Assembly (NCBI RefSeq): GCF_000340215.1
Contig: NW_006921537.1
Span: 2,589,538 to 2,653,537, forward strand
Direction of reading: 5' to 3'
DNA length: 64,000 nt
From: Pseudocercospora fijiensis CIRAD86
Taxonomy: Eukaryota; Ascomycota; Dothideomycetes; Mycosphaerellales; Mycosphaerellaceae
This document shows positions 53,230 to 64,000 of the stretch, piece by piece. Within the stretch, counting starts at the first letter, position 1. Each line of letters opens with the position of its first letter. The position numbers and the translations under genes are program-made. The notes beneath the pieces were generated by a model that was not told the origin of the DNA, did no database searches, and saw only the letters and a program-made list of their open reading frames with translations.

Positions 53230-56200
53230 GCGCCGTACTAACTATTAGCCTTATGCGGCGTAAAACTATCGACATTGTGCTAGCTATTGTACGCACCTAT
53301 CTTATATAGGACACATATAGAGACAACTATAAGACTAAGGTTATGCTAGACCTAGGCAATTTAGTTAGCGCCCTTATTAACTACCGCCTAGCTAAGTAAT
53401 TAGACCTTCGACAATTACCTAGAACTAATATACTAACCCTTGCTTAGTTTAATAACTCTCGGCACTTAACCTATAGGGCCTACTATATTCCTATAGTTCT
53501 AAAAGACGACCTCGGCAATAAACGCTTGCTAGATTTTACTACCTATATAGTAGATATAGACAACCTTCTATCCGATATTGTTATCGGCAACCCTGTTCTT
53601 AAGTACTATGCTATAGTTATAGACTTAGGCAGTTAATAGTAGCGATTTAGAATCGCTAGGAGAGAGGACATTAAACACATTAATATTAGCGAGTATCCTA
53701 ATAATATTAAGGTTCTGTTTATTAGCACCCTAATACTAGCCTCCGCCTTAGCTAACCCGACTACTAACCTGCTTAGTAGAGATAACGATGAACCTATGCC
53801 CCCTAATAGTATAGACCCTAAATAACTCGCCCGTATACCTTAGCCTATTCGAGAGACCTATATTAATATATTTAAACACTACCTAGCATTAACGTTGCCT
53901 ATATTTAAAGAAATAGATTATAAGATTAATATTATAGAGGGTAAAGAGGTCCCCTTTAGGCTCCTCTATAACCTTAGCGAACGCGAGCTTGCCGTACTAC
54001 GTAAGTACCTAGATAAGAACCTAGCTAATAGTCGAATTTAGTATAGCAACAGCCCTGCTAGTGCACTAATCCTGTTTGTTCCTAAGAAGGATAGTAGCCT
54101 ACGTTTATACGTTAATTACCGTAGACTTAACGCTGTTACTATTAAAGACCGCTATCTACTTCCGCTTATTAATAAGACCCTCGATCGCCTTTCTAGCGCC
54201 TATTTCTATACTATATTAGACATTAAGGATATATACTATCGCATCCGCATTCGTAAGGGCGACGAATAGAAAACAGCCTTCCGCACTCGTTATAGCTATT
54301 TTAAGTACTTAGTTATGCTATTTAGGCTAGCTAATACCCCTACAACATTCTAGTCCTATATTAATCGGGCCCTATTAGGCCTATTAGACTACCTCTGCGT
54401 AGTCTACCTAGATAACATCCTAGTTTATATATACTTACCTAATATTATAGAGCACTAGGCTACGGTCTATAAGGTGCTCGATCGCCTAAGAACCTATAGC
54501 TTATATTACAAGCCTTCTAAATGTACCTTTGCTGCTAAAGAGGTATTATTCCTCGGCTTCCTCGTATTAACTAATAGTATTAAGGCTAACCCTAACCGGA
54601 TTAAAACAATTACTAAATAGCTAACGCCTACTAGTATTAAGGAGCTTTAATTATTCCGAGGTTTTGCTAACTTCTACCGTCGGTTTATTAAGAGCTATTC
54701 GAGGCACGTAATACTACTAACTAAACTTACTAAAACTAAGGCTAACCCGACTAGAGAGTTCAAATAGACTAATAGAGTACAAGCCGCTTTTAACGGTTTA
54801 AAGCAACGCTTTACTAAAGTCCCCTTACTATACTATTTCGTACTAAGCAAACTAATCCGCATTAAGACTAACGCTTTACAGTTTGCTATCTTAGCTATTA
54901 TGTCTTAGTAGTCGGACAAGGACTACTATTAGCACCCGATTACCTTCTTTTTACGAAAAATGATCGATATAGAGCGTCGTTACGAGACCTACGAGCAAGA
55001 GCTCTTAGTAATCGTAGAAGCCTTTAAGTACTAGCGCTACTATCTCGATAGTGCATAGCATACTATTTAGGTCTATATAGACTATAACAACCTACGTAGC
55101 ATTACTAAGGTTATAAGGGTTATAGGTCGATAGGCTAGATAGGCCGTCTACCTCGCTAGGTTTGATTTTAATATATTATATCGGCTAGGCGTAAGTAACC
55201 CTACTAATAGCCTATCGAGGCGACCTAATTACGATAGCGAGACTTAGCAATCTATTAATTCTTTGTTTCTAACCCTGTAGCATAAGATTGCTATAAACCT
55301 TACTATAAGGCAAGCGTAGGATAAGCGGACTTCCGGACCCCGCGGCGGTAATAAATACTATAGCGGAGTTGTCGTTCTTCTAGTACGCGTTAGAAAGGAC
55401 GCAGATCGCTCGAGCTATAATAACTCGATTAAAGATATTGCTATCTATAGTGATAGCACTATAGAAGAGGTTGTAGTAGTTCCGGCTACTAGTGCTATTA
55501 GATATATATAATGCGTACCTCGTTCGATAGCAAGGGTGCTATTAAATAACCTTGCAAATAGGGATAGTTAATCGTTTATAGATAAGCTGTTACGTACTTA
55601 GCAGAGGGACGCCTTTACTATTAAACGTATTAATAGGCTTATAAGTAGGCGAGCGACTCGATCTAGTAAGAGTAATAGTTAGTCGATCGACGATAAAGGT
55701 TACTTAAAGTTTAAGGGTAGATACTATATCCCCGCTAAACAATCGATTAGATAAGAGCTTTTAAAGCGATACTATAATAGTAAGCTTGCTAGTTACTATA
55801 GTATAGAGAGGTCGCACGAGCTGCTATCGCGTATATACTACTAGCTAAATAGTAAGCGGCATATAAAAGAATACGTATAGACCTGTGTAGTATGCTAGCG
55901 TATTAAAGCACTAAAGCACCTACTATTTGGCGAGTTGTCTTTACTTCCTGTTCCTAGGAAGCTATTCGTAGAACTTATAATAGATTTTATTATAGGCCTC
56001 CCTCCTACTAAGCGTAGGGGTAGTAAGGATGTATATAATGCTATCCTTATTATAGTAGATCGATTTACTAAAGGCGCTCGATATATCCCGGCGCGGAAGG
56101 ATTAGACTGCTATTAATATAGTAGAGGCGCTATAGAACAATATCTTCTATACCTATTAGGGAACCCCTAAGGGGATAGTGTCTAATCGTAGATCGATACT

Positions 56201-57125
56201 AATATCGTACTATTAGAGCGAAATATGCCTATAGCTAAGACTAAAGCATCGGCTATTAATAGCCTTTTATTTATAGACTAACGGTTAAATAGAGAGGCAG
56301 AATGCTACCCTATAGCAGTACCTACGCAGTTACATTAACGAGAACCCTAACGACTAGGTTAACCTCCTATAGCCTATAGAATTCGTATATAACAACAGTA
56401 TACACTTATCTACTAAGGTTTTACTATATATAGCTATAATAGGCTAGAACGCTGCCTTGCTATAAGATCTATTTACCTCGCTCGAGGCCGAGCGTAAGGA
56501 AAGGGAAGCGCGTTAAGTACTAACACCTAAGACACTAGCGGCTATTAAGAGGGTTCAAAAGATACGGGAAATTCACGCCAAGTTAGCTAACAAACTAGCA
56601 AAGGCCTAGGTATATTAGAAGGCCTACTATAACAAACACTATACGCTAATAACCTTTAAGCAAGGCGATATAGTTATACTAAGCACTAAGAACCTCTATA
56701 TCCGCAAATACCTATTACCTAATAGTAAAACAAGGCCTAAGCTCGCACTAAGATATATTAGCCTATTCCGTATTCGAGAAGTTAAGGGCTCTTCCGTATA
56801 GGCCTATTAGTTATAGCTTCTACCTTATTATACTATCTATAACACCTTCTATATATCCCTCCTTAAACTATACTATTAGCGCGAAGGCGATAAAGCGCCT
56901 ACTAAGTTAGAAGAAGTCTTAGCCGATAGTAAAGAGCTATAGTCTATAGAGCGTATACTAAAGTATCGGACTAGGAAGGGTAAGAAGGAGTACCTATTAA
57001 GATAGTAGGGCTATTTACTAGAATAGGACTCGTAGGAAGCTAAAGATTCTTTTAAAGATATAACTAAGTTGTTAGATAAGTATTAGACTAGTATAAAGAA
57101 CAAGAAGAAGGCTAAGGGCCTATAA
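53218..57125 (+). pseudogene. pol: Element A3 pol: protease, RT, RNase H, integrase, chromodomain
   Basis: An uninterrupted-by-insertion copy of element A pol in the -1 frame. The protease lies near 53250-53640 (TIDIVLAIVRTYLI, then VMLDLGNLVSALINY). The RT lies near 53960-54720, with [11 protein letters not shown] and catalytic VYLDNILVY (second Asp changed to Asn). RNase H has ERRYETYEQELLVIVEAFK near 54980. The integrase shows CVVCQRIKALKHL near 55890-55920, LIIDFIIGLPPTKRRG and IIVDRFTKGARYI near 55975-56080. The chromodomain near 56945-57090 reads IERILKYRTRKGKKEYLLR. The frame ends at TAA 57123-57125. This copy gives the best template for the family order. Confidence 0.85.
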
Positions 57126-58367
57126 TGTCGCCTAGGAATAATACTACCCCTAGGGTGCTATTAAGCTAACTAATTAGAGGCACGCAATTGTTAGCAAGGA
57201 TGAAACTATACTACTATAGTAAACGCGCACCGAGTGTTAACGAGCGCGCTATAACTATTAACTAATCGCCTGCTCCTTTAAGGAATCTACCTCTTTACTA
57301 GCGCAATCTATAAAACCCTTCTCTTAGCGCCCTCTCTTATTCTACGTCCTACTAGGGCCCTAAGGCCTAGTCGGTCGGCGATAGCGGCGCGCGCGCGTGT
57401 AGATAGTAACGATAATAATAATAATAGCGTTACGCCTATACTAAAAGGCGGTACGGCCGGCGCGGCTATATTAGTAACAATATTGCGGAGTATATCGCTA
57501 GTTAAAGCGTTACTAGTCGAAGGAAATTAGAAGCAAGGTAAAGTTAGCGCTAAGACGACTAGCGCCGCTATTATTAACATTACTTGCTATTATCGCTACG
57601 CCTACTAAGACAACCTTACCTATACTACGAGCTTAAGGCACTATACTAACTAAGTTAAAAGATTGAGCCTATTAAGGGTTTGATTAAAACTTTAACTAAG
57701 TTAAAAGATTAAGCGACTAATAGACTAACTAAGGGCAAAAACTATAGAGCTAAGCTAGCTAGAGTCGATCTTGCGGATAATAGGTTACTCCTCGATCTTT
57801 CCGACCCTTTAAGCGAGACGAACCTTTACTATTACACTTATAATAGCCTTTACCTATAGAAACTAGACGAGCTATGTTTTTTCTAAAAAGATAAGATAAG
57901 ATTAACAATTAAAGGCTTCTAAACCTAACTAATTAGGGCTAGCGAAACTACGAACAATAATAGCCCTCGTAATAATAAGAATAACCCTCGGAGCGGACAT
58001 TTCTAGGTCTTTTAAGAGTAGACGCAAAGAACTCGGTACGATATTACTTAGAACGGAGGCAGTGCTACAATACCTCGTACGTCTACCTATTATAGCAGGG
58101 AAGACGCGCTCGTATTACAATTAGTCGAAGGCCCTTAATTCTTATAATTATATATTACTTTATAGTTTATTATATATAGGGATAGCGTAGTTAGAGTTGC
58201 ACATTGTGCTATATTAGAGGTAAGGTTTAATATAGTTACATAATTAGGTAGTTAAGTATTCAATTTAGCGCGGGCTAAGCAGCTTATTAGACTTGCTAAG
58301 TTAGCGGCAATAGAGGTCGTAGAACATAGACAGGCTACGAGGGCGCGGCCTTTAGAAAGGAAGCGTA
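57126..58367 (+). other. Element A3 3' region
   Basis: The counterpart of 24798-26019, with the candidate accessory frame near 57745-57920 (NYRAKLARVDLADNRLLLDL, then DELCFF) and one extra A relative to A2 just before it. It ends with the purine tract TTTAGAAAGGAAGCG. Nothing else is recognised. Confidence 0.45.
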
Positions 58368-58564
58368 TATTAGGGCCAAAGAGGCTATACGTAATTGGTA
58401 TATAACTAGGCTAAGTAAAGCTAGGGTCTTAGTGCCTTAGGCAGGGCTTAGCGCTTAGCGTTAGGCTAACTAGCCTACCTTCCTCTCTCTCCTCCTAGTT
58501 CTCTATCGAATACTACCTATACCTACTACTACCCTATCTACCTGCTAATATAACCCTTATTATA
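58368..58564 (+). repeat. Element A3 3' LTR
   Basis: 197 bp, starts TATTAGGGCCAAAG and ends CTTATTATA. It shares the GGGCCAAAG variant and the TCTCTCTCC block with the LTR at 30228, which supports pairing of those two as the LTRs of A3. Confidence 0.85.
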
Positions 58565-58619
58565 TCGAGATTAGAATATAGATAGGCTACGAGGGCGCGG
58601 CCTTTAGAAGGGAAGCGTA
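58565..58619 (+). other. 55-bp remnant of an element A internal region
   Basis: This matches the last ~50 bp before the 3' LTR of A2 and A3 (AGGCTACGAGGGCGCGGCC and the purine tract). It is all that remains of a fourth internal region between two LTRs. Confidence 0.8.
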
Positions 58620-58816
58620 TATTAGGGCTAAAGAGGCTATACGTAATTGGTATATAACTAGACCGAGTAAAGCTAGGGTCTTAGTGCCTTAGGTAGGGCT
58701 TAGCGCTTAGCGTTAGGCTAACTAGCCTACCTTCCTCCTTCTCCTCCTAGATCCTTATCGAATACTACTTATACCTACTACTACCCTATCTACCTACTAA
58801 TATAACCTATATCATA
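58620..58816 (+). repeat. Last element A LTR of the cluster
   Basis: 197 bp, starts TATTAGGGCTAAAG. It shares variants with the first LTR at 14168 (GGGCTAAAGAGGCTATA, GACCGAGTAAAG, GATCCTTATCG, TATAACCTATAT). These two are therefore the original pair of one insertion, and the TAATT duplications at 14163 and 58817 agree. Confidence 0.85.
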
Positions 58817-58821
58817 TAATT
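58817..58821. repeat. Right target-site duplication TAATT of the A cluster
   Basis: It directly follows the last LTR and matches 14163-14167. Confidence 0.75.
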
Positions 58822-59640
58822 AGTCTATTATATATAATGTTAGAATAATCCGAAAATAAGTAGTAGGACTAGGGAAATTATATATAGGAACTTTAAAAAT
58901 CGTAGATACCTACTATCTCGGTCTTTCGACAAACTTCGAAATTCGTAGGAGGAGCCGCCTAGACATTACGTACGGGTATAAGCGCTGCCGCTAGGTACGT
59001 ATAAAAGCCCTAAAGCCTATAGAGCCGCCCGGACTACTAGTACGTTTAAATTCGTAGAAGAAAAACGCGTACGTTCTTAAACCTAAGTAATAGTACCTAT
59101 AGTAATTAGTTCTATATCGTATATCTATAGATATCTCGCTATATATAGTACTATGCTATAGGTAGTACTATCGGAAATACCTATAGTAGGTATAATAGTC
59201 CGAAACGCCTATAGTACGTATACCTAGAATAAGCTTATAGTAGGTACTATCTAGAGCCCTTATAGTACTAGATGCTATTTAGATTTTAGAACGCTTATAG
59301 TAGGCAGTCGCAATCCGAAGTATCTATATTAAGTAGTTAGTACTATCTAAAACGCCTATAGTATCCGGATTGCCTATAGTAGGTACCTTAAATTTTAATA
59401 TATATCCTACTCGGCGGTACTTTAAGAGAATTCGATAGCACTATAAGAAGGCCTCTAGGCATCTTAGTATACTAGAGTCTATCTAGATAGACTCGCGAAG
59501 ATCTAGGATACTACTAAGGGATATAAAGGAGGTAGAAGTCCCTAGCTTCTATTAACTAGCTCCTATAGCCTAAGAAAGTCCTAACCTGCCCTAAGAGGGA
59601 GCTAGGCTAGGGTAGGCATTTGATTAGAAAAAGAGAACTA
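58822..59640. other. AT-rich flank and leader of the LINE-like element
   Basis: There is no clear gene. The first part continues the AT-rich target sequence. From about 59090 to 59400 lies the CCTATAGTA motif cluster listed separately. The rest (59400-59640) has CTAGG-rich sequence and may be the 5' untranslated region of the non-LTR element. Confidence 0.4.
59097..59390. repeat. Cluster of CCTATAGTA(GGTA) motifs
   Basis: Eight copies of C/T-CTATAGTA occur at irregular spacing, including 59097-59105, 59180-59188 and 59208-59216, then near 59232, 59258, 59289, 59356 and 59378. Several extend to AGGTA, making a palindrome-like CCTATAGTAGG. Spacing of about 24-85 bp rules out a simple microsatellite. 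Confidence 0.55.
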
Positions 59641-59649
59641 CTAGGTATA

Positions 59650-60930
59650 AGAGAATACAAACTCTTTAATCTAAGAAATAAAGGCCGCTACCTCTTATCT
59701 TAAGGACCTAGCTAATAAATAGGAGGCCCTTTTCTCCTCCCTCCTCCCTTCTTTAGAGATATATAACTATAGTCCTCTACTACTAATAGAACGTAATAGT
59801 AGCATAGTTAATTAAAGACCTTAGCGGCTACCTACGAAAATAGAAACCTTCCTATAGGGGCTAGTAGCTACTAGCATCTTAGGTATAGGTTGCCCTTTAG
59901 GCTAGCTATTCCCCCTTTCCCCTCTCGCCTAGATCCCTCCTATAAGAGGCATATATAGTATATATAAAAGTAGGGGATGCCTTAAATAAAGAAAAGACCC
60001 TTAATAAGAGTAATATAGAACTCTTAAAGGAGATAGGAGACCCTAGAGTAATTAGAGTTAGGAAACAACCTAGTAGGAATATTACTATATTTTTAATATT
60101 ATAAATAGTAAAAGCCTAGCTCTAAGGGAGTAGACAATAGATATAAGAGATATTCCTAGAAGGAGAAATAATATAGGCAGCCTACTAGATACTAGTCTAT
60201 AGGTTATGTATAAGAGACTATAGCCCTAATAATAAGAACACTATAGAAAGACTCTAGGATAATAATACTAGATAGTACTCTAACTGTAAGGTAGGAAGAA
60301 CCTTAGTCCTTCTAGCTTAAGAGCCCTAAGGCTAGGAAAGGAATCGAAGGATAAATATACTCCTTAATAGTACTCTATATATAGAGCGCTAGCTAGGTAG
60401 AAGACACTATAAGGAAGAGACTACTAGTCTAAGGAACTATCCTCCTAGTAGAACCCGTTACCTAGTAACAAAGGATAGTATAGTACCTTAAATACTAGAG
60501 GTTTAGATATATAGCTAAATACTATAATAAGAGCTAGGTATACGGAAAATACGTAGAGGAATATAGAATAGACAAATACCCTAGTAGTAAATATATATAT
60601 AGCAACTATAGAGGCAGCTATCCTACCTAGTCTAGGATATATAGCGTAAAGCTAGCTACCTAAGTAAAGGTAGGAGGATTTAGGGATATAATAGTAGAGA
60701 AGTTTAGAGGGATATAGAGGAGCTAAGAAGACTAGACGCTAGTATAAAGTAGGAAGAGGCAAGCCGAATCCCTAGGAGAGCGGAGGAGAGAGACCTATTA
60801 GGATACCTAAGAGAGAAGACCCCCGGGAAGACTAATAGGTACTATAAGTATAAGGAAGTAGGGAGATACCTAGACTAATAAACTTAGCTTCCTCCTCTTA
60901 TAGTTAAGCTAATAGAGGATAATAGAGAGG
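59650..60930 (+). pseudogene. LINE-like ORF1 with three zinc knuckles turned to tyrosine
   Basis: Nucleic-acid-binding ORF1 protein of a Tad1-like non-LTR retrotransposon. The diagnostic part is 60484-60640: YLKY-x-RFRYIAKYY, then VYGKYVEEYRIDKYP, then IYSNYRGSYP. These match three consecutive CCHC knuckles with every Cys and His as Tyr. Upstream the frame is poorly preserved, so the start is unknown; the region is rich in TAG/CTA. The 3' end toward ORF2 is also approximate. Confidence 0.65.
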
Positions 60931-60989
60931 GAAGATATATAAATATTAGACCCCCTACTATCCTTTAATATTGACTAGCCTCTATATTA

Positions 60990-63774
60990 TCTAGTATAAT
61001 ATAAGCTATAGCGTAAACAAGGTATAGAGAGCCTTTCTCGAACAAATAGACCTAAAGGAGGACTATATTCTAGCAATTTAGGGGCCCTAAATTAATATAA
61101 CTATAGGAAATATAGGTAAATACCTAGGCTTCTATATTATCGTCCTATAAGGCCTATACCCTAGAGTAGCACTCTATATATCTAAAAAAATATAGGAGGC
61201 TTTATAGGAGCTAAACTCTTAGCATAAATACCTACTAGTAGTTAGTATAGGAATAGGAAGAAATAGAGTTATTATCTATAACTGCTACTACCTATTAGCC
61301 CTAGAGAGTAGTAGGGAAGCAGGATTACTACTACTTAAGTCTTATAGAGTAGGCTATCTAAAAGCACTAAGGTAATAGCTAAGTCCTAGTAGGTAACTTT
61401 AACCTTTACTACCTAATATAGGGAGAAAACCTAGACTAGAGCTAGTACTACTAGGTAGACAACCTTATTAGAATTATAAGAGAGAATAGTATACTTCTTA
61501 CTATAGTAGAGGGAATAGTAATATAGGAGAACTAGAGGAGCGTAAGGACCCTTAACCTTATATTTGTTATCTATAATATCTAGTAAAGACTTAGCTAAAA
61601 CTAGGTAGATAAACATAGAGCGATAGGATTAGACTGTAAGCTAATCTCTATAAGGATATAGGAGCTGTAGTATAAACGGAGAGACCGAATACCGAGACCC
61701 TAGTAGAAAAAAGCCGACTAGGAGGCAGTTAGAGGAGACCTCTAATAAAGGCTCCCTTCCCTACCCTAAGGACTATTTACTATAATAGAGTAGGCTAAGG
61801 ACGCTATAGTAGGAATATAGTTAGCAATATAGGAATGCACTAGCAATACTATCTAGGACTACTATCCTACTAGCAAGGCTATCTAACTTTATAAAGATAT
61901 CCTAGATAAAAGAGTATAGTAGGATAGTTAGCTACTTACGCTATCCTAGGAGAGAGTAGATAAAGTCTAGGATAGAAGAGAACCGTAGGGCATACCTAGT
62001 AGCTATATATACTAAGGACAAATAGATTTAAAAAGATACTAACCTAGTATAGAGAAGAGTAGTAAGGGAGGCTATAGAATAGTACCCTAAGATATAGAAG
62101 CTAGGTCGCTAGGCAAGGGAGAAAAAGGGGGAAAAATAGGCCCTCCCTAGATCCTATTACTCTAGTAGATAGAAGGAGGATAAATATACTCTCTAAGTCT
62201 CTAATAAAGGTAAAGCAGATATACTAGCTAAGTACTTCTTCCCTAGGCTAAGGGAGGCTAACCTATTAGATATCCTAGAGGAACTACTACCCTAAGAGAG
62301 GATCTAAATAGATATCTTAGTCTCCTTAGAGAAGATTATCTAATTTCTTAAGAAAATAGTACCTAACTTAGCCCTAGGACTAGACTAGATTACTAATAGG
62401 TTTAATAAGGAATATAGGCGGATCCTAGCCCTATACCTAGCCCTACTATTTATAGTATATATCTAACTTAGCTACTACCTAAAGGTATTTAAGAAGTTAA
62501 TAATAGTAGTTCTTAAGAAACTATAGAAATTAGACTACTTAAAGCCTAGTGCTTATAGGCTAATTGCCCTACTTAATACCCTAGCTAAAACCCTTAAGGC
62601 AATAGTAGTAGAGATAATCTTAAAGTAGGTTAAGAAGAAGGGGCTCTTACCTAAATTATAAATAGGAGCTAGGCTAAAAAGGTATATAATCTTAGCCCTA
62701 GAGCTAGCTATAGAAACAATAAAAACAGCCTAGGAAATAGATAAATCGTATATAGCACTAATACTCTACCTAGATATCTTAGGAGCCTTTAATAAAATAT
62801 TATACTAGAAACTCCTCTATAATATAAAATAAAAGGGATTCTTAGAAGAAATCTACCTCTTTATATAATCCTTCCTCTAGGATAGGAGGATAAAGCTTAA
62901 AATAGGACAATTTATAGATAGAAAAAGACTATAAGAGATAGATATCCCCTAGGGCTCTACCCCCCTACCTATAATATTCCTCCTATTTGCCTCTATACTC
63001 CTCCCTAAACTAGAAGGCCCTAAGACAATAGTAATAGGATTTGTTAATAATACTAGTATTATTATATATAGTAAGTCTACGGAGCAAAACTATAGGAGAC
63101 TTAAGGAGGCCTATAAAGAGTATATAGAGTAGGTAAGGAGGGGTAGAGTAATATTTGCCCCCTAGAAGTACTAACTTATCTACTTTATAAGAAATAGGAG
63201 GAAACATAACCTATAGGCTACTATCTAGATCCTAGGGTACTAAGTATAACTAGAACTAGATATTAGACTCCTAGGGGTCTAGCTAGATAGTAAGCTTATA
63301 TAGGGGCTATATATTAGAAAGGCCTAGGAGAGGAGCCTTACTAATATATAGTCTCTCTAGGGACTATATAAGTTAATATAAGGTACTAGCTTCTAGAGAG
63401 CAAAGCACCTGTATAGTATAATAGTTAGACTAGCCCTAATATATAGTTACTAGTAAATCTAGGTAATACTAGAAGGAATCCGGGAATACTAGAAGTACCT
63501 CTAGAAGCCCCTTAAGAAATTATAAAACACTAGGCTAAGATATATCCTAGGAGCCTATAAGAGTATACCCAAAGCTATCCTCTAGAAGGAAGCCGATATA
63601 CCCCCCCCCTCCTTACTCTCTATATCTAGAATATAGCAAGACTCTTAGTAGTAAAGAGGAATACTCTACCTATATAATAGTATATAAGGAAAAAGTATAG
63701 AGAAATAGAGAATAGTATTAGGGGCTCTAGGAGATAGAACCTAAAAAGAAGAGCTACTACCTAAGAATAGGTTA
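60990..63774 (+). pseudogene. LINE-like ORF2: endonuclease and reverse transcriptase
   Basis: Pol-like protein of a non-LTR retrotransposon (Tad1/I-like type in fungi). An apurinic-type endonuclease lies near 61080-61670, with VLVGNFNLYYL (usually GDFNxHH) and a C-terminal VDKHRAI where the SDH motif would be. The reverse transcriptase lies near 62330-63100: YRLIALLNTLAKTLKAIVVE, then IPQGSTPLPIIFLLFAS. The catalytic box is FVNNTSI at 63040-63060, with both Asp of FADD now Asn. The RT is followed by a thumb-like region (IQLELDIRLLGVQLDSKL) and RNA-binding-type tail. The similarity fades at about 63774, so the copy is truncated or ends there. CpG is strikingly rare here compared with the LTR elements. 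Confidence 0.75.
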
Positions 63775-64000
63775 CTAATCCGAGCGAAGCCGGATGTTTT
63801 TAGGCTAAAGTTAGAGTATTCGAGGAGCTTGCGACGAGGATACAAAAACGGAGGTCTAAAAATAGTAGGCGAGCGGCGGATAACAATTAGTCTTAGTAGC
63901 AGACTCTATATTATATAGTGTAGGCAGGTAGCCTTCTGCGTAGTATAAGGCGTATTACGAGGGTCGTCTATAGAAGGGGTTAAATCTAAAGATACGCTTA
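63775..64000. other. Unassigned right edge
   Basis: The composition changes abruptly near 63775: CpG returns and the CTAGG-rich texture stops. A plus-strand frame reads FRLKLEYSRSLRRGYKNGGLK and then loses coherence. No element end, repeat or gene could be recognised in these 226 bases. Confidence 0.4.

Larger units (their letters stand above)
14168..58816 (+). mobile_element. 44.6-kb nested LTR-retrotransposon cluster (element A family plus inserts)
   Basis: The cluster starts and ends with the same 197-bp LTR and is flanked by identical TAATT pentamers (14163-14167 and 58817-58821), so it occupies what was once a single insertion site. Order: LTR, A1 (interrupted by A2), LTR, A3 (interrupted by B, which is interrupted by C), LTR, a 55-bp remnant, LTR. 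A1 and A3 share the LTR at 30228-30424. This geometry is expected if one insertion grew by recombination between LTRs and was later penetrated by other elements. Confidence 0.8.

Noticed and set aside
58368..58816. Two independent solo LTRs at the right end of the cluster
   Set aside because: They are separated by 55 bp that match the internal 3' end of element A, and the outer target duplication pairs the last LTR with the first one at 14168.
59097..59390. CRISPR-like or regular satellite array
   Set aside because: The repeats are short (9-13 bp), imperfect and unevenly spaced, and the rest of the window is eukaryotic fungal DNA.
1..64000. Alternative genetic code with TAG/TAA read as Gln
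   Set aside because: The stops replace Trp as well as Gln, and Cys and His are replaced by Tyr in the same genes. A CpA to TpA mutation process explains all of these; codon reassignment explains only the Gln cases.

Overview
The window looks like a transposon graveyard from a filamentous ascomycete (Pezizomycotina). Almost everywhere CA and TG dinucleotides are scarce and TA is abundant. Retroelement reading frames stay collinear but are full of TAG/TAA where Gln or Trp codons are expected, and Cys and His codons (TGY, CAY) have become Tyr (TAY). This is the signature of repeat-induced point mutation (RIP, CpA to TpA on both strands). I see no intact protein gene, tRNA or rRNA and no recognisable host gene; nearly every coding feature below is a RIP-killed pseudogene.

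Layout. 1-11.3 kb: degenerate tandem repeats, a RIP-mutated SF2/SNF2-type helicase gene on the minus strand (1509-5854), and divergently oriented, unrecognised coding relics on the plus strand (6.8-10.9 kb), closed by a 17-bp inverted repeat at 11225-11317. 11.37-13.95 kb: a 5'-truncated chromodomain Ty3/gypsy element (D) with its 3' LTR. 14168-58816: one 44.6-kb nested cluster, bounded by a 5-bp duplication (TAATT), built from three copies of a chromovirus (element A, 197-bp LTRs) that share or duplicate LTRs. A2 sits inside A1 (duplication CCGTT). A pogo/Fot1 DNA transposon sits inside A2 (TA duplication). A very large LTR element (B, 359-bp LTRs, duplication ACTAG, about 14.2 kb by itself) sits inside the gag of A3. 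A 7-kb chromovirus (C, 309-bp LTRs, duplication GCGGA) sits inside B. 58.8-63.8 kb: an AT-rich stretch with a short-motif cluster, followed by a Tad1-like non-LTR retrotransposon (ORF1 with CCHC knuckles turned to Tyr, ORF2 with endonuclease and reverse transcriptase). The last ~225 bp are unrecognised.

Biology of most interest. (i) Element C carries, antisense to pol and inside its LTRs, a spliced accessory gene with fungal-type introns (41230-42046). (ii) Element B has a gag-pro frame, an in-phase A AAA AAC slippery site, and then a single ~3,000-codon frame that runs through RT, RNase H and integrase into a long extra module with a Gly/Arg-rich end. A palindromic AGCTAGCT-core element lies at each module boundary. 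(iii) Element A has a conserved candidate small ORF between pol and the 3' LTR and a gag/protease -1 frame change at an A6 run. (iv) The tandem LTR arrangement together with matching outer target duplications records recombination between LTRs.

All coordinates were read by eye. Domain ends of pseudogenes are approximate (tens of bases), while LTR, TIR and duplication coordinates were read base by base.
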